The position numbers and the translations under genes were made by a program. The notes under the pieces were generated by a model. The model saw nothing but the letters and a program-made list of their open reading frames with translations, was not told where the DNA came from and made no database searches. Below are positions 34,938-44,433 of a stretch of 64,000 bases of DNA, one piece after another. The first letter of the stretch is position 1; each line of letters starts with the position of its first letter. The DNA is from Paenibacillus pabuli NBRC 13638 (GTDB lineage Bacteria > Bacillota > Bacilli > Paenibacillales > Paenibacillaceae), in assembly GCF_001514495.1 (NCBI RefSeq), contig NZ_BCNM01000018.1:1-64000 (forward strand). The letters are read 5' to 3'.

Positions 34938-36699
34938 CGTCATCGTCCTCTCTGATCCAAGGTATTCTGATCGATACTACGGTCCCTGCGCCAGGATTGC
35001 TGCTCATGATCATTTCGCCTTCGTCGCCAAAGGTCAATCTGATCCGTTCCTTGATGTTCGACAACCCGATCCCCTGTCCCCTCGTCTGTATTCGCCCTTC
35101 CCGCAACTGTTCCAGAAATTCCGGAGTCATGCCCGGACCATCGTCTTCCACTTCAATAACAACGTTGGCTCCATCGGCTCTCGCCCTGATCCGAATCCGA
35201 CTTGGGTCAATACTTGGTTCCAATGCATAATGAATGGCGTTCTCTACCAATGGCTGTAAAGTTAACTTCGGGATGCGTGCAGTCCCGACTTCGGGAGCAA
35301 TGTCCATCTCAAAATCCAATCTTTCCTCAAAACGCGTGCGCTGGATCGTCACATAACTGCGAACGATATCAAGCTCTCTTTCCAGCGTGATCCACTTCTC
35401 GGACATATTCACCGAGCTGCGCAGCAAAAATCCGAGTGCTTCAACCATTTCGGAAATCTGGTGCTGTTTCTGTACTTTGGCGAGCCAGTTAATCGATTCA
35501 AGTGTGTTATATAGAAAATGTGGATTAATCTGTGCCTGAAGCGCTTTCAATTCTGTTTCACGAATGACCAGCTGCTTCGCATAATTTTCATCAATAAGTT
35601 CACGTATCCGCTGTAACATCATCTTGAACGTCCGATGCAGCAATCCGACCTCATTTTGTGAAGATACCGGAACGTTTCCAAGTGCAGCTTCCTCCAGTTT
35701 ATCGAGATCCCCTTTTTCAATATTGCGCATTTTCTTGATTAATTGGGCAATTGGCTGTGTAATGCTTCTGGACAATTTCGCTCCAAATACAAGTGCCGCC
35801 AGGAAGATCATGATAAAAATAACCGTGACCAACTGTTTCACAAACTGGATCTGTTTAAACATCTGGTCAAAGGGAGTCATGTACAGATACACCCAATCCG
35901 TATAGGATGAATGCGCACGGGCGACGAAATTCCTCCCCTTCTCAAACATCGCAATCCCGTAAGGCTGGGTGCGCTTCAATTCCGAGTTAAGCTCTTCTTC
36001 ACTTACCGTGGATTGTGTGGGATAGATCACTTCCCGGCCATCTGTAATTAATAGCTGTGAATCCTCTGCCGGGTGCTGCATCTGATCCTGCACAATCCGG
36101 TCCAGTCGTACACAAATTACGAGTGTACCCAGCTTCTCCAGCGTAAATGCTCCGCCGGTAAAGGACTTGACCTGTCTAACAGACAACAGTCTCGCTTGTT
36201 GATCTCCACTCGTGTACCAGGCATTGGAGCCTGAATATTGCTGCCCAAGTGCAACCAATTCTTTTTGGTTTGCCTCCGAAACACCCTCCCGATTCCCAGC
36301 TGCCATTATGTTATTATCATTATCGATAAAGATCATGGAATAGACGTATTTCTCTGAACCGGCATATGCGACCAGCCTGTTGGTAATTTTTTTACGCAGG
36401 CCATTTTGCTCATATCCCGTCTCGGCTTTTCCCAACTGAAGAAGGTATTGCTGGAGCGGCTCGTCAGACATGACTTTAAAGGATAGATTAGAGATTTCGC
36501 GCAGTTGATTCTCAATGCCTACGGAAGACATATTAAGTACCTGTGACGATTTCTCATAGATCTGTCGATCATAGATCCTGAACACGTATCCGAGGACAGA
36601 TACATAGAACGTGAAACTGATCAACATCAAAAGTCCGATGAGAAGAATGGTTTTGTGATGAATGGGCAATGTCGTGAAAGCGTTCTTAATTTTCCTCAT
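34912..36699 (-). CDS. Sensor histidine kinase (YesM type)
   Basis: 595 residues. A helix at about 18-38 and another near 290-310 enclose a large extracellular sensor domain. HAMP follows (QPIAQLIKKMRNIEKGDL), then the His-kinase dimerisation box QINPHFLYNTLESINWLA and an ATPase domain with NAIHYAL, EDDGPGM and GQGIGLSNIKERI. YesM/YesN pairs next to CUT1 importers usually sense the extracellular sugar, often with help from the binding protein. The ATG follows AAAGGAGCGCTTTGA. Confidence 0.93.
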   Translation of the reverse strand: MRKIKNAFTTLPIHHKTILLIGLLMLISFTFYVSVLGYVFRIYDRQIYEKSSQVLNMSSVGIENQLREISNLSFKVMSDEPLQQYLLQLGKAETGYEQNGLRKKITNRLVAYAGSEKYVYSMIFIDNDNNIMAAGNREGVSEANQKELVALGQQYSGSNAWYTSGDQQARLLSVRQVKSFTGGAFTLEKLGTLVICVRLDRIVQDQMQHPAEDSQLLITDGREVIYPTQSTVSEEELNSELKRTQPYGIAMFEKGRNFVARAHSSYTDWVYLYMTPFDQMFKQIQFVKQLVTVIFIMIFLAALVFGAKLSRSITQPIAQLIKKMRNIEKGDLDKLEEAALGNVPVSSQNEVGLLHRTFKMMLQRIRELIDENYAKQLVIRETELKALQAQINPHFLYNTLESINWLAKVQKQHQISEMVEALGFLLRSSVNMSEKWITLERELDIVRSYVTIQRTRFEERLDFEMDIAPEVGTARIPKLTLQPLVENAIHYALEPSIDPSRIRIRARADGANVVIEVEDDGPGMTPEFLEQLREGRIQTRGQGIGLSNIKERIRLTFGDEGEMIMSSNPGAGTVVSIRIPWIREDDDDVQSDARR

Positions 36700-37008
36700 T
36701 CAAAGCGCTCCTTTGGCTCGCGAAGGGTGCTGTCATTCGAAAGGGTTTTCGATCTACTGTAAGTTATTTTCATATTTACACATCCATGGTCAGATGACAA
36801 GCCATATTTATGCAACATCTCGGGTCATTATCGAAGGTATACACCCTTTAATTTCAAAAAAAGCATGCCTCGTTGCTGCAACAAACAATGGATGTGACAA
36901 AAATGTTAGTTGGCCCATGGAAATGAGAGACCAATCGATGGAAGAAACATTTATATGTTTTATGCTTAGATTATCCATCATAACGTTTAAGCAAAGAGGA
37001 GCAAATCG
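36700..37008. other. Intergenic region between divergent YesM-like and serine-hydrolase genes
   Basis: 309 bases, AT-rich. It must hold promoters for both divergent genes. I see no convincing coding frame, strong hairpin or clear consensus promoter here. Confidence 0.5.
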
Positions 37009-38493
37009 ATGAGTATTTTGAAGAAGGCACCCGTGTTACTTGTAATTATTCTATGTATCTGGTCACCGGGCTTATCCTCCGCCGAAAATGTGGGTGACTT
37101 TAAGCTTCATCTGGACAGGAAAATGCCTCAACTTCAACAAAAGTATGGGGTTGCGGGTGTAGCTGTTGGTATTGTTCAAGACGGGAAACCCGCCTACATA
37201 CTTCACTACGGTTATGCAGACCAATCTCGTAAAATCGCCTTGAATGAAGATACCCTGTTTCAGGCAGGTTCTATTTCCAAAAGCCTGACCGCATGGGGAA
37301 TACTGCATCTGGTTGAAGAAGGTAAACTGTCGCTCGACGATCCGGTTGATAAATTTCTTACACGTTGGCATCTACCTGATGGGGTTTATAGCCAAAAAGA
37401 AGTTACCATTCGAAGACTACTGAGCCATACAGCCGGTCTTTCTGCACATCGTGGATACTTGGGAACAGCACCGGGAAAGCCACTTTCCACGATTGAAGAG
37501 TCCTTATCGGGCAAAGGGCTGCTGAACACTCCGTTAACGATTGATCACAAACCTGGAACTGAACCCCTGTATTCAGGGGCAGGGTACACTTTACTGCAGC
37601 TCGTCATTGAAGAGATTACGGGCATGCCTTTTGACCGATACATGGATGAGCAGGTCATGCAACCACTGGACATGCAGCATAGTACATTTCAACAAAATCC
37701 AGCTAACCCCAAACTTTCTAAAGCCTACGGTTATTTTGGGCAACAGATTCCTACTTATCAGTTCACCGAGCAAGCTGCGGCCGGATTGCAGACAACAGCC
37801 AGTGATATGGTAAAGCTCATTCTGACCAGCATGGAAAGCAAAAATAATGATCATCAGGGGCGGGGAGTCATTTCAAGCAAACTGGTTAAAGAGATGCAGA
37901 CCCCCGTCATTTCGGAGAACGGTTTAGGCATATTTTCAAGAACATTATCCAATCAAACCACTCTTCTCTATCATCCCGGGGACAACCGGGGATGGCATTC
38001 CTTTTATGGCTGGATTCCCTCCACAGGAGACGGATTAGTTATACTTACCAACAGTGAGACCGGCGTAGATTTGCGTCAGGAAGTATATCACGACTGGATC
38101 GAATCCCAAACCGGAATTCGGCCTGAAAAGCAAGATGCACTTATGCAGGCTCAAAGAGTCAACGCCTTGATTGCTATCGTTCTTGGTGCATGGGTTAGCG
38201 CATACCTCCTACTTTTTTGCATTTCCCTATTTCAAGGAAAAAGGTTATTCATAACAAAGCAACCCCATAAACACGTTGTTCGATTAGCCTTTCGATCCAT
38301 CATGTTAGTACTCATAAGTTCAGCACTGTTTTATCTGTCCTATGCAGCAACCCTTGTGGACCTGCATTCAGGCAAAAAGAGCATCTTGGTTTGTATCCTG
38401 ATCTGGTTTGGGGCATGGTTTGTCACTGGCTTTTTTCCCAAAAAAAAAATCCATATTAACCGTATAACCAAAATGGATTCCCCGGAACTTTAA
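37009..38493 (+). CDS. Beta-lactamase-family serine hydrolase with C-terminal membrane segments
   Basis: 494 residues. A signal peptide ends near residue 26. The class C/PBP4*-like domain has the SxxK nucleophile in GSISKSLTAWG (about 88-91), a YSGAGYT motif near 190 in place of YxN, and HPGDNRGWHS near 320 for the third motif. The last about 100 residues hold three hydrophobic segments, so the enzyme is tethered with its active site outside. Possible roles are D-amino-acid peptidase, esterase or beta-lactamase; the sequence does not decide. The ATG follows AGAGGAGCAAATCG. The stop is directly followed by an in-frame, start-less coding fragment. Confidence 0.88.
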   Translation: MSILKKAPVLLVIILCIWSPGLSSAENVGDFKLHLDRKMPQLQQKYGVAGVAVGIVQDGKPAYILHYGYADQSRKIALNEDTLFQAGSISKSLTAWGILHLVEEGKLSLDDPVDKFLTRWHLPDGVYSQKEVTIRRLLSHTAGLSAHRGYLGTAPGKPLSTIEESLSGKGLLNTPLTIDHKPGTEPLYSGAGYTLLQLVIEEITGMPFDRYMDEQVMQPLDMQHSTFQQNPANPKLSKAYGYFGQQIPTYQFTEQAAAGLQTTASDMVKLILTSMESKNNDHQGRGVISSKLVKEMQTPVISENGLGIFSRTLSNQTTLLYHPGDNRGWHSFYGWIPSTGDGLVILTNSETGVDLRQEVYHDWIESQTGIRPEKQDALMQAQRVNALIAIVLGAWVSAYLLLFCISLFQGKRLFITKQPHKHVVRLAFRSIMLVLISSALFYLSYAATLVDLHSGKKSILVCILIWFGAWFVTGFFPKKKIHINRITKMDSPEL

Positions 38494-38688
38494 CTTTATG
38501 GATTCATAACGTCAGCAGCTCTATATAAAGGCGATGTAGGAACACAAAATCTCATTTCGAATGTTATAAAAAAAGCAATCACTTCTGCCCTACGTTACGG
38601 TGGAGATTACCTCGGTAAGTTACTTTCAAAACTTAGTCCTAGTGCTGTCATCTTTACAAAAAAAGAAAGAAGAGCGTCCAATAAATAG
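38494..38688 (+). pseudogene. Start-less coding fragment after the serine hydrolase
   Basis: The frame continues open for 64 codons from the base after the serine-hydrolase stop to TAG at 38686. It has no ATG, GTG or TTG in its first half. The translation ends with an amphipathic, basic segment, NLISNVIKKAITSALRYGG then DYLGKLLSKLSPSA and KKERRASNK. It looks like the C-terminus of a lost small protein, perhaps a secreted or membrane-active peptide, not random sequence. I do not recognise the family. It shares the terminator at 38729-38764. Confidence 0.45.
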
Positions 38689-38728
38689 TTTGGACATGAG
38701 CGGGGTCTAGACCATGGGATAAAATGCA

Positions 38729-38764
38729 AGAGCCAATCTTCAGAAAAGAAGACTGGCTCTTTTT
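38729..38764 (+). terminator. Intrinsic terminator
   Basis: AGAGCCA-TCTTC / GAAGA-TGGCTCT hairpin followed by TTTT on the plus strand, ending the serine-hydrolase region. It is also close to the 3' end of the convergent SGNH hydrolase gene. Confidence 0.8.
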
Positions 38765-38855
38765 ACATTATAAACACCTATCTATATCCATTTAGCTATA
38801 GAGAATTCAATTCCCAAAACGTCTTCAGTGTCCAGTCAACATAGTTGTTCTGAGC

Positions 38856-40178
38856 TTATGGGTTTACAAAAACGGTTTTCAACTTGGCTACATACTGCAC
38901 ATCAAAACCAAGACCCTCGGCTACCATGGCAAGAGGTACATATGTTTTGGACTCTTTGCCGACCTTGTTCAGGAATGCAGGTGTATCCACAGTTACGGAT
39001 GCACCGTTTACCTGAACGGCTGTGGCACCGATCTTCACGTCAACCTTCCGGTCCCCGTATGTAATGGTTGCGGTTGAGGTTTTGTTATCCCATACCGTGG
39101 TTGCGCCAACCGCGTTCACAATATCCTGGATCGCCACAAAGTTTTTGCCATTGCGGATGATTGGTTTGTACGGTGTATCCAGCGTTTTGCCACTGACGAT
39201 GATATTCATCGGTTGGCCTGCAGCAGGAGCTGTCAGTTTGGTGTAATCGCCCCAAATCGTTTGTGCGAATACGTTGGCAATCGTTTCATATCCATACTGA
39301 TTCGGATGGAAATCGCGGTCCTTAATCATGTGAGTCATCGTGCCCTCACCGCCAACAAATTCCTTGGCCACATGAGCCACTTTTACGTCGATCCCTTTAG
39401 CGGAAAATTCAGCCGCAATACCATCAATGGTTGCAGTGAATCCCTGAGAGGCTTCCATCAGTTTCGCATAAAGCTCCTTACCAGCTACTTCTGGCATAGG
39501 TTGGTACTGGTCAGCGATCACGATTTTGGCGTTGGGGTTAACCTCATGTATATTATTGATCACAGCGCTAACATTCGCTGTATAGGAAGATAGCAATTCT
39601 TTTACTTTTGCTTCCATTTCCGCATCACTGAGCTTATCTGCTGAACCCAGCAACTCGGATACATCATTGCCTCCAATGGTGATCGCAACCAGATTAGCCT
39701 GAGCTACATCTTCACGGACAGCAGCAATATTGGCACCCACTTGTCCAGCTCTTGGATCAGGAAGGGAGGGTTGGATAGCTTCGGATGTGATGGCTTTACT
39801 TTCCTTCATCGCATCTGTGAAGTTTTTCAGCCCTGTGCTCTTCAAGCCGGCAATCCCATAGTTGTCCACCTTGGTACGTCCATGGAGCAGGCCTTGTTCC
39901 TGCAACCGTTCTACATAACCATAAGGCAGTTCTTTCAGATTCGGCTCATAGCCGACCGTAATAGAATCCCCCAAAGTTACAATACGGAATTCCTTGGTTA
40001 ACGCAATTGCATCTTTCTGTGCAGGCAGGGATGCTTGGGTTTTACCCGCTGGCAATGCGATAGAACTGTTATCTGCGGCGTGCGCAGGCTGTGCGGAAGA
40101 TGCCAATAACAACATACCCGCCAACATGCTGGCTGTTAAACTTGCCGCTGTATTGCTCCATATACGTTTACGCTTCAT
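38856..40178 (-). CDS. Secreted SGNH/GDSL hydrolase with C-terminal copper-amine-oxidase-like domain
   Basis: 440 residues from the ATG at 40178 (AGGAG 11 bases upstream). A GTG at 40190 in frame directly follows the AGGAG site, with no spacer, and is unlikely. A signal peptide ends near AQPAHA (about 35). The catalytic motifs are VTLGDSITVGY near 70, a Gly block (VDNYGIAGLKS), an Asn block (VAITIGGNDVSELL) and DRDFHPNQYGYE for the Asp/His pair. The C-terminal about 110 residues have the stalk-domain pattern (IQDIVNAVGATTVWDNKTSTATI; YVPLAMVAEGLG). It probably acts as an esterase or lipase outside the cell. Confidence 0.9.
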   Translation of the reverse strand: MKRKRIWSNTAASLTASMLAGMLLLASSAQPAHAADNSSIALPAGKTQASLPAQKDAIALTKEFRIVTLGDSITVGYEPNLKELPYGYVERLQEQGLLHGRTKVDNYGIAGLKSTGLKNFTDAMKESKAITSEAIQPSLPDPRAGQVGANIAAVREDVAQANLVAITIGGNDVSELLGSADKLSDAEMEAKVKELLSSYTANVSAVINNIHEVNPNAKIVIADQYQPMPEVAGKELYAKLMEASQGFTATIDGIAAEFSAKGIDVKVAHVAKEFVGGEGTMTHMIKDRDFHPNQYGYETIANVFAQTIWGDYTKLTAPAAGQPMNIIVSGKTLDTPYKPIIRNGKNFVAIQDIVNAVGATTVWDNKTSTATITYGDRKVDVKIGATAVQVNGASVTVDTPAFLNKVGKESKTYVPLAMVAEGLGFDVQYVAKLKTVFVNP

Positions 40179-40328
40179 TCGGGGTAACACTCCTTTTTCT
40201 CATATCTATAGAATAAAATAATTACATATTACACTGTTCACTCCGATGACAGAAGAATTCGTGTAACCCTATTCTACCATTATTAAAGGGGCTCTGTCGT
40301 CTGCACGAAAAAGCATGCCCTCACCTAA

Positions 40329-40370
40329 AAGGGGCTTCCCGTCATATTCATGACTATTGGAAAGCCCCTT
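40329..40370 (-). terminator. Intrinsic terminator after the 96-residue protein gene
   Basis: AAGGGGCTT-CC / GG-AAAGCCCCTT with an inner GTCAT/ATGAC extension. On the minus strand CCCCTTTT follows, fitting termination of the gene at 40399-40689. Confidence 0.75.
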
Positions 40371-40398
40371 CGTTTACCACAGATCAAAAGCTAATCTG

Positions 40399-40689
40399 TC
40401 AAGATTTCGGTTTCTCCGCGTCTCCGGAATGGGAACCCATCGTTTCCATATCCGGCTTGTTTTCGGCTGAACGTTCGATATACCGATCATAGCGATCATC
40501 CACTTCTCGGGCCATATCCCGGTACTTCAACGTTTCCTCGACAATCGGGTCCCGTTCTGTCTGGATGCGCACCTCGTACTTGGGAGGAATCAGCTGGCGT
40601 TCACGCTTGTCAGCATCGCCGGACTCCTCCATGTCCCCTTCAGTCAGCATATCACTCAAACGTCGTTCCAGTTCTTTGGATTCATCCAT
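40399..40689 (-). CDS. Hypothetical protein, 96 residues, highly charged
   Basis: Start ATG 40689 with AAGGAG upstream. The protein is rich in Glu, Asp, Arg and Lys with no hydrophobic stretch, so it is probably cytoplasmic and largely extended or helical. The centre contains KYEVRIQTERDPIVEETLKYRDMA in parts. I do not recognise a family. It lies 27 bases downstream of the inositol-phosphatase-family gene and is probably co-transcribed with it. Confidence 0.7.
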   Translation of the reverse strand: MDESKELERRLSDMLTEGDMEESGDADKRERQLIPPKYEVRIQTERDPIVEETLKYRDMAREVDDRYDRYIERSAENKPDMETMGSHSGDAEKPKS

Positions 40690-40716
40690 TGTTGTTCGCT
40701 CCTTCAGTAAATTTTT

Positions 40717-41589
40717 TTACTCCAGACCTGTTGCTTTTGCTTCCTTGAGCACACCTGTCAGTGCATCATGAATCTTGCCATTGCTCGCAACCACATGACT
40801 CACCGACAGTTGGTAAGGTGTCCCCACGGTATCGGTAACCTTGCCGCCAGATTCCTCAACCAGCAATGCACCTGCGGCGATATCCCATGGTTTCAAACCC
40901 ACTTCGGTATAAGCGCTGAGACGCCCCGCTGCAACATATGCCAAATGCAGGGCAGCAGAACCGCCTGCGCGCAGACTGCGCACTTGCGGCGCAAGTGCCT
41001 GGACAGCGGCCATATTAATCGGCAACGCGTAGGTCGTGTCCGCCGGAAAACCAACCGCGATCAGGCTCTGAGCCAATTCCTGTTCACCAGACACAACCAT
41101 GCGGTTTCCATGGACGTAGGCGCCCTTTCCTTTTTCCGCAACAAACATCTCGTCACGGGAAGGGTCGTAGATTACCCCCACAATCACCTCACCGTTATGA
41201 GCCAAAGCGATGGATACGGAGTAAAACGGGAAACCATGCACAAAATTTGTCGTTCCGTCCACCGGGTCCACAATCCAGAGAAACTCTTCTTCCTCCGCTT
41301 CTTTCAGCGCTTTCGCCGAAGCTTCCGGTCCTGGTTCGACGCCTTCTTCACCCAGAATGGCATGTTGGGGGAAATGCGTCAGAATCAGGCGGCGGATCAT
41401 CTGCTCCGCTCCTTTATCCACTTCGGTAACGAGATCCTGCGGTGAATACTTGGTTCCGGGATCCCCCACCGTTCCGAGACGGGTCTTGATCCACTCTCCA
41501 GCTTTGGAAGCTGCATTAATAGCAACGGCAGTATAGCTTTTGCTTGTCACGACATAAGGTGTTTTTTCCTTCTCATTCAAAGCGTTCAC
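40717..41589 (-). CDS. Inositol monophosphatase family protein
   Basis: 290 residues. The Mg-binding motifs are GEEGVEPG near 80 (first Glu), WIVDPVDGTTNFVHGFP near 107-122 and WDIAAGALLVEESGGKV near 235. The family dephosphorylates inositol phosphates or related sugar or nucleotide phosphates. The start is GTG 41589 with only a weak upstream site; a nearby in-frame TTG is an alternative. The context does not reveal the substrate. Confidence 0.9.
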   Translation of the reverse strand: MNALNEKEKTPYVVTSKSYTAVAINAASKAGEWIKTRLGTVGDPGTKYSPQDLVTEVDKGAEQMIRRLILTHFPQHAILGEEGVEPGPEASAKALKEAEEEEFLWIVDPVDGTTNFVHGFPFYSVSIALAHNGEVIVGVIYDPSRDEMFVAEKGKGAYVHGNRMVVSGEQELAQSLIAVGFPADTTYALPINMAAVQALAPQVRSLRAGGSAALHLAYVAAGRLSAYTEVGLKPWDIAAGALLVEESGGKVTDTVGTPYQLSVSHVVASNGKIHDALTGVLKEAKATGLE

Positions 41590-41687
41590 TCTACTTTCTA
41601 TATCAATCTACGAAAAATTAAAATACTTGTTAAAAGTATACGCCCCGAGGGTCGTAAAGTTTCTCGGTGCCCAGGCCCCTTTTGGCG

Positions 41688-42689
41688 CTACGGATGAATG
41701 ATGACCGTCGACTCGTCCACCCATTCCACACCCTCTTCGTGATAGAATGCTAGCTTCTGCATCAACTGCACCAGAGCTTCGTCCTTGCGCTTGGCCTCAA
41801 TCATCACATCCAGGGCGGGCGTATCTGCTGCTATATGACGTAAAAATGCGAGCAACGGCTCTACTTCAACACCATCAGCATGACCACGCAGGTCCTTCTC
41901 ACTCTTTGGACTGGAGACGTGAATTTTGGGAGGCAGCGGCTTGTCTATCGGCGAATCCGCTTGGGCAAGCGGGGACTCCCAGGTCTTCAATATATCCGGC
42001 CATAGATCCCATGGCTGTTCGCCTTCATTGTTCACCCATTGATGATGGATATCCAGCACCATGGGCAGCCCCATACGTTGACAAACCGCGAGTGTCTCGG
42101 GTGCATTGAACGTTTTGTCATCATTTTCAAGCGTCAACCGCTCCTGAATATCCTGATCCAGCTTCAGAAAATTCTCTTCAAAACGCAGCGCTGCACTAGG
42201 CTTGTCCCCGTATGCACCACCAATATGTATATTATTCTTGGCAGTGGCATTCAAACCCATGGCATCCAGCATCCGTACATGATGACGAAGGTCACGCATA
42301 GAGTTGCGCAGCACTTCCTCCCTTGGTGTACTGAGTACTGTAAAATGATCCGGATGGAAGGATACACGCATCTCGTTCGCCTTCACAAAATCACCAATTG
42401 CAGCAAAGTCCTGCTTGAGCGCGGGAAACGGGTCCCAATCACTCAAATCCTCATGTGTTGCGAGCGGAATTAATTTGGAAGAGAAACGATATACATGAAT
42501 ATGACTGCCTTTGTTGTGCCTGAGCAAACGTAATGTATTATGCAGATTCTCGGCTGCAATCCGTTCCAGCTTGCGAATCGCCGCTTCCCTGTCATCAATT
42601 TTCTTGAAACTGGACATGGTCATCGTCCGGGATGGTGAAGCATTTTCCACAAGCACGGACATCGCCACGTAGCCAAAACGTACAAGCAT
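41688..42689 (-). CDS. uvsE: UV DNA damage endonuclease
   Basis: 333 residues from the ATG at 42689 (GAGGAAG seven bases upstream); the open frame begins earlier at 42755 without a site. It is a TIM-barrel enzyme that nicks DNA 5' to UV photoproducts. Family segments seen are VRFGYVAMS at the N-terminus, NLHNTLRLLRHN, RVSFHPDHFTVL, NNIHIGGAYGDK, LDIHHQWVN and MIEAKRKDEA. It is common in spore formers and fits a spore lifestyle. It appears to be monocistronic. Confidence 0.93.
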   Translation of the reverse strand: MLVRFGYVAMSVLVENASPSRTMTMSSFKKIDDREAAIRKLERIAAENLHNTLRLLRHNKGSHIHVYRFSSKLIPLATHEDLSDWDPFPALKQDFAAIGDFVKANEMRVSFHPDHFTVLSTPREEVLRNSMRDLRHHVRMLDAMGLNATAKNNIHIGGAYGDKPSAALRFEENFLKLDQDIQERLTLENDDKTFNAPETLAVCQRMGLPMVLDIHHQWVNNEGEQPWDLWPDILKTWESPLAQADSPIDKPLPPKIHVSSPKSEKDLRGHADGVEVEPLLAFLRHIAADTPALDVMIEAKRKDEALVQLMQKLAFYHEEGVEWVDESTVIIHP

Positions 42690-42846
42690 GAAGTTCTTCC
42701 TCTCTATTAGGGCGGAAATCCTTCCTGGCATGTATACCGGTTGTCTTCCCGTCAATGTATATAACCAAGTTTTACCCTAAAAGAGTGACCATAATCGTGA
42801 TTTGGACAAATCCTTCTACCCGTTCCGCTTCATATAATGAGGCAAA

Positions 42847-43170
42847 CTATTCCTGCGCCTGCTCCCCAAAGAACATCTCATCTGCGAGTGCGGTCTGAAT
42901 GCGTGATTCTTCCTCGTTTAGTTTGCGGATCAATTGCATCTCCACCTCAGTTACTTCCTGACCCTGGAAGTTGATCTCCGCAATGGAGACTACGATTTTT
43001 ACGATGGCTACGGCCACGTTATCCGGTGTATACGCAATGACTTTCTGTCCGGTAGGAAATACCCGAAAGCCTTGCTTGACCATTTTGCCACGCCCGTATT
43101 CAAGCAATTCAAACAGCTCTTGTTCATTCTTGAATTTGCATACGGAATTGAATTCAGTCTGAAATCCCAT
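42847..43170 (-). CDS. Hypothetical protein, 107 residues
   Basis: Start ATG 43170 with AAGGAGGGG upstream. It begins MGFQTEFNSVCKFKNEQELFELL and has a central beta-rich stretch (KVIAYTPDNVAVAIVKIVVSIAEI) and a helical, Glu-rich C-terminus. No signal peptide or clear membrane helix is present. I do not recognise a characterised family. It follows the ddl gene by 31 bases on the same strand, so it is probably in one operon. Confidence 0.75.
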   Translation of the reverse strand: MGFQTEFNSVCKFKNEQELFELLEYGRGKMVKQGFRVFPTGQKVIAYTPDNVAVAIVKIVVSIAEINFQGQEVTEVEMQLIRKLNEEESRIQTALADEMFFGEQAQE

Positions 43171-43201
43171 TCATACCCCTCCTTATATTATTGTTCTCAG
43201 G

Positions 43202-44302
43202 CTATGCCTGTACGCCGTTCTCGTAGTTCAGCGCCTGCTTGCGGTTGTATCGTTCCAAGGCCAGCTCAATCATGCGATCCAGCAGCTCGGCATACGATAC
43301 ACCTGTCTCACGCCACAAGAGCGGATACATGCTGTATGGAGTAAAACCTGGCATAGTGTTTACCTCATTAATAAGCAAGGCCCCATCCGATTTGCGAATG
43401 AAAAAGTCTGCACGGGAAATCCCATTGCCTTCTATCGCACGGAATGCCTGCAATGCAGCTTCACGGATCCGATCTGCTGCTTCCGGGTCTAGCGGAGCAG
43501 GGATCAGCATCTGTGACTGCCCATCAATATATTTGGCTGCATAGTCATAATATTCACCGGAAGATACGATTTCTCCTGGTACGGAAGCCATCGGCTCATC
43601 ATTGCCAAGCACGCTGACTTCAACTTCACGCGCTTCCACAAACTCTTCAATGACAACCTTCGTATCATAACGAAGTGCAAACTCGACAGCTGTCTTGAGT
43701 TCATCCCGATTGCGTGCTTTCGAGATTCCTACGCTGGAGCCCAGATTCGCCGGTTTGATAAAACAAGGATACCCCAGCTGATCTTCGACCTGTACGATCA
43801 TTTCGTGCTCTGTCTGCTTCCATTGTGTCGCGTTAAAATACGTAAAGGCACATTGGTCAATGCCAGCCTGTGCAAACAGCTTTTTCATGACCACTTTGTC
43901 CATGCCGCCAGCCGAAGCCAGTACACCTGCACCTACATATGGCATATCCGCCATCTCGAACATGCCCTGAATGGTGCCATCCTCTCCAAACGTACCATGC
44001 AGCAGAGGGAACATCACGTCTAGCGCTTCTGCTCCGCCATACAAACGGCCAAACAGGGCGTTCAGCGCATCCTGCGTTCCACCCGCCGATTGCTCCAGCT
44101 TCAAATCTTCAATCTGCGCGAACGGCGCATGCATGACAGGTCCTTTTTTCCACGTCCCCTGCTTGGAGATGTAAAAAGGAACCAGTTCATACTTTTCATA
44201 ATCAAATGCGTTTGTTACAGCAAACGCCGTTTGCAGCGACACCTCGTGCTCGCCTGACTTCCCGCCGTAAACGACGCCTACTTTTAATTTATCCATACTC
44301 AT
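43202..44302 (-). CDS. ddl: D-alanine--D-alanine ligase
   Basis: 366 residues, ATP-grasp fold. Family motifs are VVYGGKSGEHEVS at the N-terminus, FPLLHGTFGEDGTIQG near 95, IKPANLGSSVGISK near 180, and the C-terminal INEVNTMPGFTPYSMYP. The enzyme makes D-Ala-D-Ala for peptidoglycan. The Tyr/Ser motif that distinguishes D-Ala from D-Lac ligases could not be settled here with confidence. The start ATG 44302 follows CGGAGG at 5 bases; a second ATG two codons on is also possible. A vanY/vanZ-type operon lies about 6 kb away. Confidence 0.93.
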   Translation of the reverse strand: MSMDKLKVGVVYGGKSGEHEVSLQTAFAVTNAFDYEKYELVPFYISKQGTWKKGPVMHAPFAQIEDLKLEQSAGGTQDALNALFGRLYGGAEALDVMFPLLHGTFGEDGTIQGMFEMADMPYVGAGVLASAGGMDKVVMKKLFAQAGIDQCAFTYFNATQWKQTEHEMIVQVEDQLGYPCFIKPANLGSSVGISKARNRDELKTAVEFALRYDTKVVIEEFVEAREVEVSVLGNDEPMASVPGEIVSSGEYYDYAAKYIDGQSQMLIPAPLDPEAADRIREAALQAFRAIEGNGISRADFFIRKSDGALLINEVNTMPGFTPYSMYPLLWRETGVSYAELLDRMIELALERYNRKQALNYENGVQA

Positions 44303-44433
44303 GCGTACCTCCGATTATCTGTGCATGATGCTGCCAGCTCTGCATGTTCAGCACCACATTTATTCTGCTATCTAGACTTATTTTACACGGAAGCGGATGT
44401 CCACGTCACCGAATCCCGTAAAATCCTTGGCTC

